A stretch of DNA of 7,208 nucleotides, taken from contig JABXIP010000423.1 of NCBI GenBank assembly GCA_013373005.1, positions 1-7,208 of the forward strand. Reading direction: 5' to 3'. The notes beneath the pieces are model-generated. The model had not been told where the DNA came from. It searched no databases and was given only the letters and a program-made list of their open reading frames with translations. Shown piece by piece: positions 6,045 through 7,208 of the stretch. Both the position numbers and the translations under genes were made by a program. Positions within the stretch are counted from its first letter, which is position 1; the number at the start of each line of letters is the position of its first letter. The DNA comes from Cytophagia bacterium. Its GTDB lineage: Bacteria > Bacteroidota > Bacteroidia > Cytophagales > Cyclobacteriaceae.

Positions 6045-7208
6045 TTAGGAGATTTTTTAGCGTATGCTGGTCTACGCCATCAGGCAGAATAAATTGACGC
6101 TTAATTATATCCTTTTCTGCTTGGTTATCAACTAGCAGAATATCATCAGACTTAAAGTTCCAAAAGTCTAATATCGTTACTCCTCCAATGTTATCTATCG
6201 CCTCTTGAAGTCCTGAATATTGAATTTTAAAGAGTATCGTTGGTTTCCAATAAACTGCAGGAATAATCATGGTAGAATAAAACCCGAAACAACCTCTGGC
6301 GCTCTGTACTATTCGATTAAAATTATCTACCTGCCTCAGATAAGTAATATTTGCATGCTGGGGAAGCCAGTCTGAGTTATACGACTCAGGATGTAGTTTT
6401 ATATAAAGCTTAGCACCTTTGCTTAAACTGAAATCATTCAGCTTCAAGTAGAAGTCTATCATATTAGATTTCGGCACAGTTTCTTCACCCAAAGAGTTTT
6501 CGGCCAAAGCTTGATCAATATGTAAATAAAAATCCTCTTCAATTAGGTTTGTCTCTTCCTTCAAATAAGGAATCAGTTCCTGACAACCGATGTATGCAAT
6601 TTGACTCTCATCAATCCTATCTGTCTCTTTATGAATTTTAGCATTATAAGGGCTAAAACATAAGTAGTGACTTGCCTTCTTAAGATTCAGAGGAAAATTT
6701 CTAGCTACCCAATAAGGACCAAAACTTTGCTGAAGCTTAGAGTAAACAGCAATTTTCGCTACTTCGAAGGCCCCCAATCCTGGCAGAGAATTCCTAACAA
6801 AACGAAGTGTACTAAAGGATTTAGACGTTTGCTCCTGCTTAACTTCAGCAGAGAGTGACCTCTTTCTCCAAAGTTTCTCACGGTTCCTGTAGTCTTTATA
6901 ATTAGTGAATATACCATGTTGCAGAATGAGAGTTTTGATACTCTGCTTTTTTGCCACATGATTCAAAGCCATGCTCAAGCCAGATTCAATAGACATAAAG
7001 ATTATTCCGTCTGGCTGAATCTTGCTTAATATCTCTTGAGCCGAGTTGAATTCCGACCAATAGTAACAATCGAAGCTATCTGCATGATTAGGCTCCTTTG
7101 GAAAAGTGGAAGGTAAAAAAGTGAAATCAAACTCATCACTAAGTCCTTCGAAAACTCGAATCCAGTCTTTTCGAACTGTTGGCCAAACAAGTAGATAGCG
7201 CTTTTTTA
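6037..7208 (-). CDS. GT-B-like capsule/polysaccharide transferase, start beyond right edge
   Basis: The frame is open from the stop TAG at 6039-6037 to the right edge, showing 389 residues; an ATG at 6996 is internal, because the frame continues upstream with protein-like sequence (KKRYLLVWPTVRKDW at the edge, PDGIIFMSIESG around 66-76). The edge sequence looks like the first beta strand of the fold, so only a few residues are probably missing. Features are LILQHGIFTNY (93-103), SHYLCFSPYNAKI with IAYIGCQEL (about 179-211), LYIKLHPES (267-275), and GCFGFYSTMIIPAVYWKPTILF (305-326). The LQHG, then LHP, then ST-with-KP layout recalls CMP- or CDP-linked transferases such as polysialyltransferase-like, Kdo-transferase-like or CDP-glycerol phosphotransferase families, where the His-Pro and Ser/Thr contact the nucleotide. 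I cannot assign it to one of these. There is no membrane segment or GT4 EX7E motif. It overlaps the next GT4 gene by 8 bp. Confidence 0.75.
   Translation of the reverse strand, partial: KKRYLLVWPTVRKDWIRVFEGLSDEFDFTFLPSTFPKEPNHADSFDCYYWSEFNSAQEILSKIQPDGIIFMSIESGLSMALNHVAKKQSIKTLILQHGIFTNYKDYRNREKLWRKRSLSAEVKQEQTSKSFSTLRFVRNSLPGLGAFEVAKIAVYSKLQQSFGPYWVARNFPLNLKKASHYLCFSPYNAKIHKETDRIDESQIAYIGCQELIPYLKEETNLIEEDFYLHIDQALAENSLGEETVPKSNMIDFYLKLNDFSLSKGAKLYIKLHPESYNSDWLPQHANITYLRQVDNFNRIVQSARGCFGFYSTMIIPAVYWKPTILFKIQYSGLQEAIDNIGGVTILDFWNFKSDDILLVDNQAEKDIIKRQFILPDGVDQHTLKNLLNG

Noticed and set aside
6759..6959. Minus-strand 66-codon frame inside the rightmost gene
   Set aside because: It is an out-of-frame shadow of the transferase whose motifs lie in the other frame.
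6994..6996. ATG at 6996 as the start of the rightmost gene
   Set aside because: The frame stays open for 70 more codons to the window edge with sensible protein sequence, so this Met is internal.
1..7208. CRISPR array, tRNA or rRNA genes, phage genes
   Set aside because: No regularly spaced repeats, cloverleaf-like segments or phage protein motifs were seen on either strand.

Overview
The window is a stretch of a surface-polysaccharide (exopolysaccharide, capsule or O-antigen) gene cluster. Every supported gene lies on the minus strand, so the reading order runs from the right edge to the left edge. Low GC, sparse Shine-Dalgarno signals and the style of the glycosyltransferases suggest a Bacteroidota bacterium, perhaps a marine or free-living member of Cytophagales or Flavobacteriia. 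That is an inference from general appearance; there is no taxonomic marker gene here.

Layout in transcription order: (1) 7208-6037, the 3' 389 codons of a GT-B-like capsule-type transferase whose start lies beyond the right edge; (2) 6044-5064, a GT4 glycosyltransferase overlapping gene 1 by 8 bp; (3) 5024-4341, a PAPS-dependent carbohydrate sulfotransferase that appears to begin at TTG; (4) 4318-3218, a second GT4 enzyme; (5) 3218-2286, a GT8 glycosyltransferase joined to gene 4 by a TGATG junction; (6) 2242-1166, a third GT4 enzyme; (7) about 515 bp with no intact gene, holding several inverted repeats and, in its left part, the degraded 3' end of a hydrophobic membrane protein (perhaps a Wzy-type polymerase); (8) 652-1, the N-terminal 217 codons of a fourth GT4 enzyme, cut by the left edge. 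Genes 1 to 6 have junctions of -8 to +43 bp and look like one operon.

Taken together, the genes would assemble an oligosaccharide repeat unit by successive sugar additions, with the sulfotransferase adding sulfate to a sugar hydroxyl. The product is therefore probably a sulfated surface or secreted glycan. No intact flippase, polymerase, initiating phosphoglycosyltransferase, nucleotide-sugar enzyme or export gene lies inside the window.

The most unusual parts are the decayed membrane-protein tail next to a repeat-rich gap at 850-1165, and the sulfotransferase with a non-ATG start. I found no tRNA, rRNA, CRISPR array, intact insertion sequence or convincing factor-independent terminator, and I cannot point to a clearly new system.
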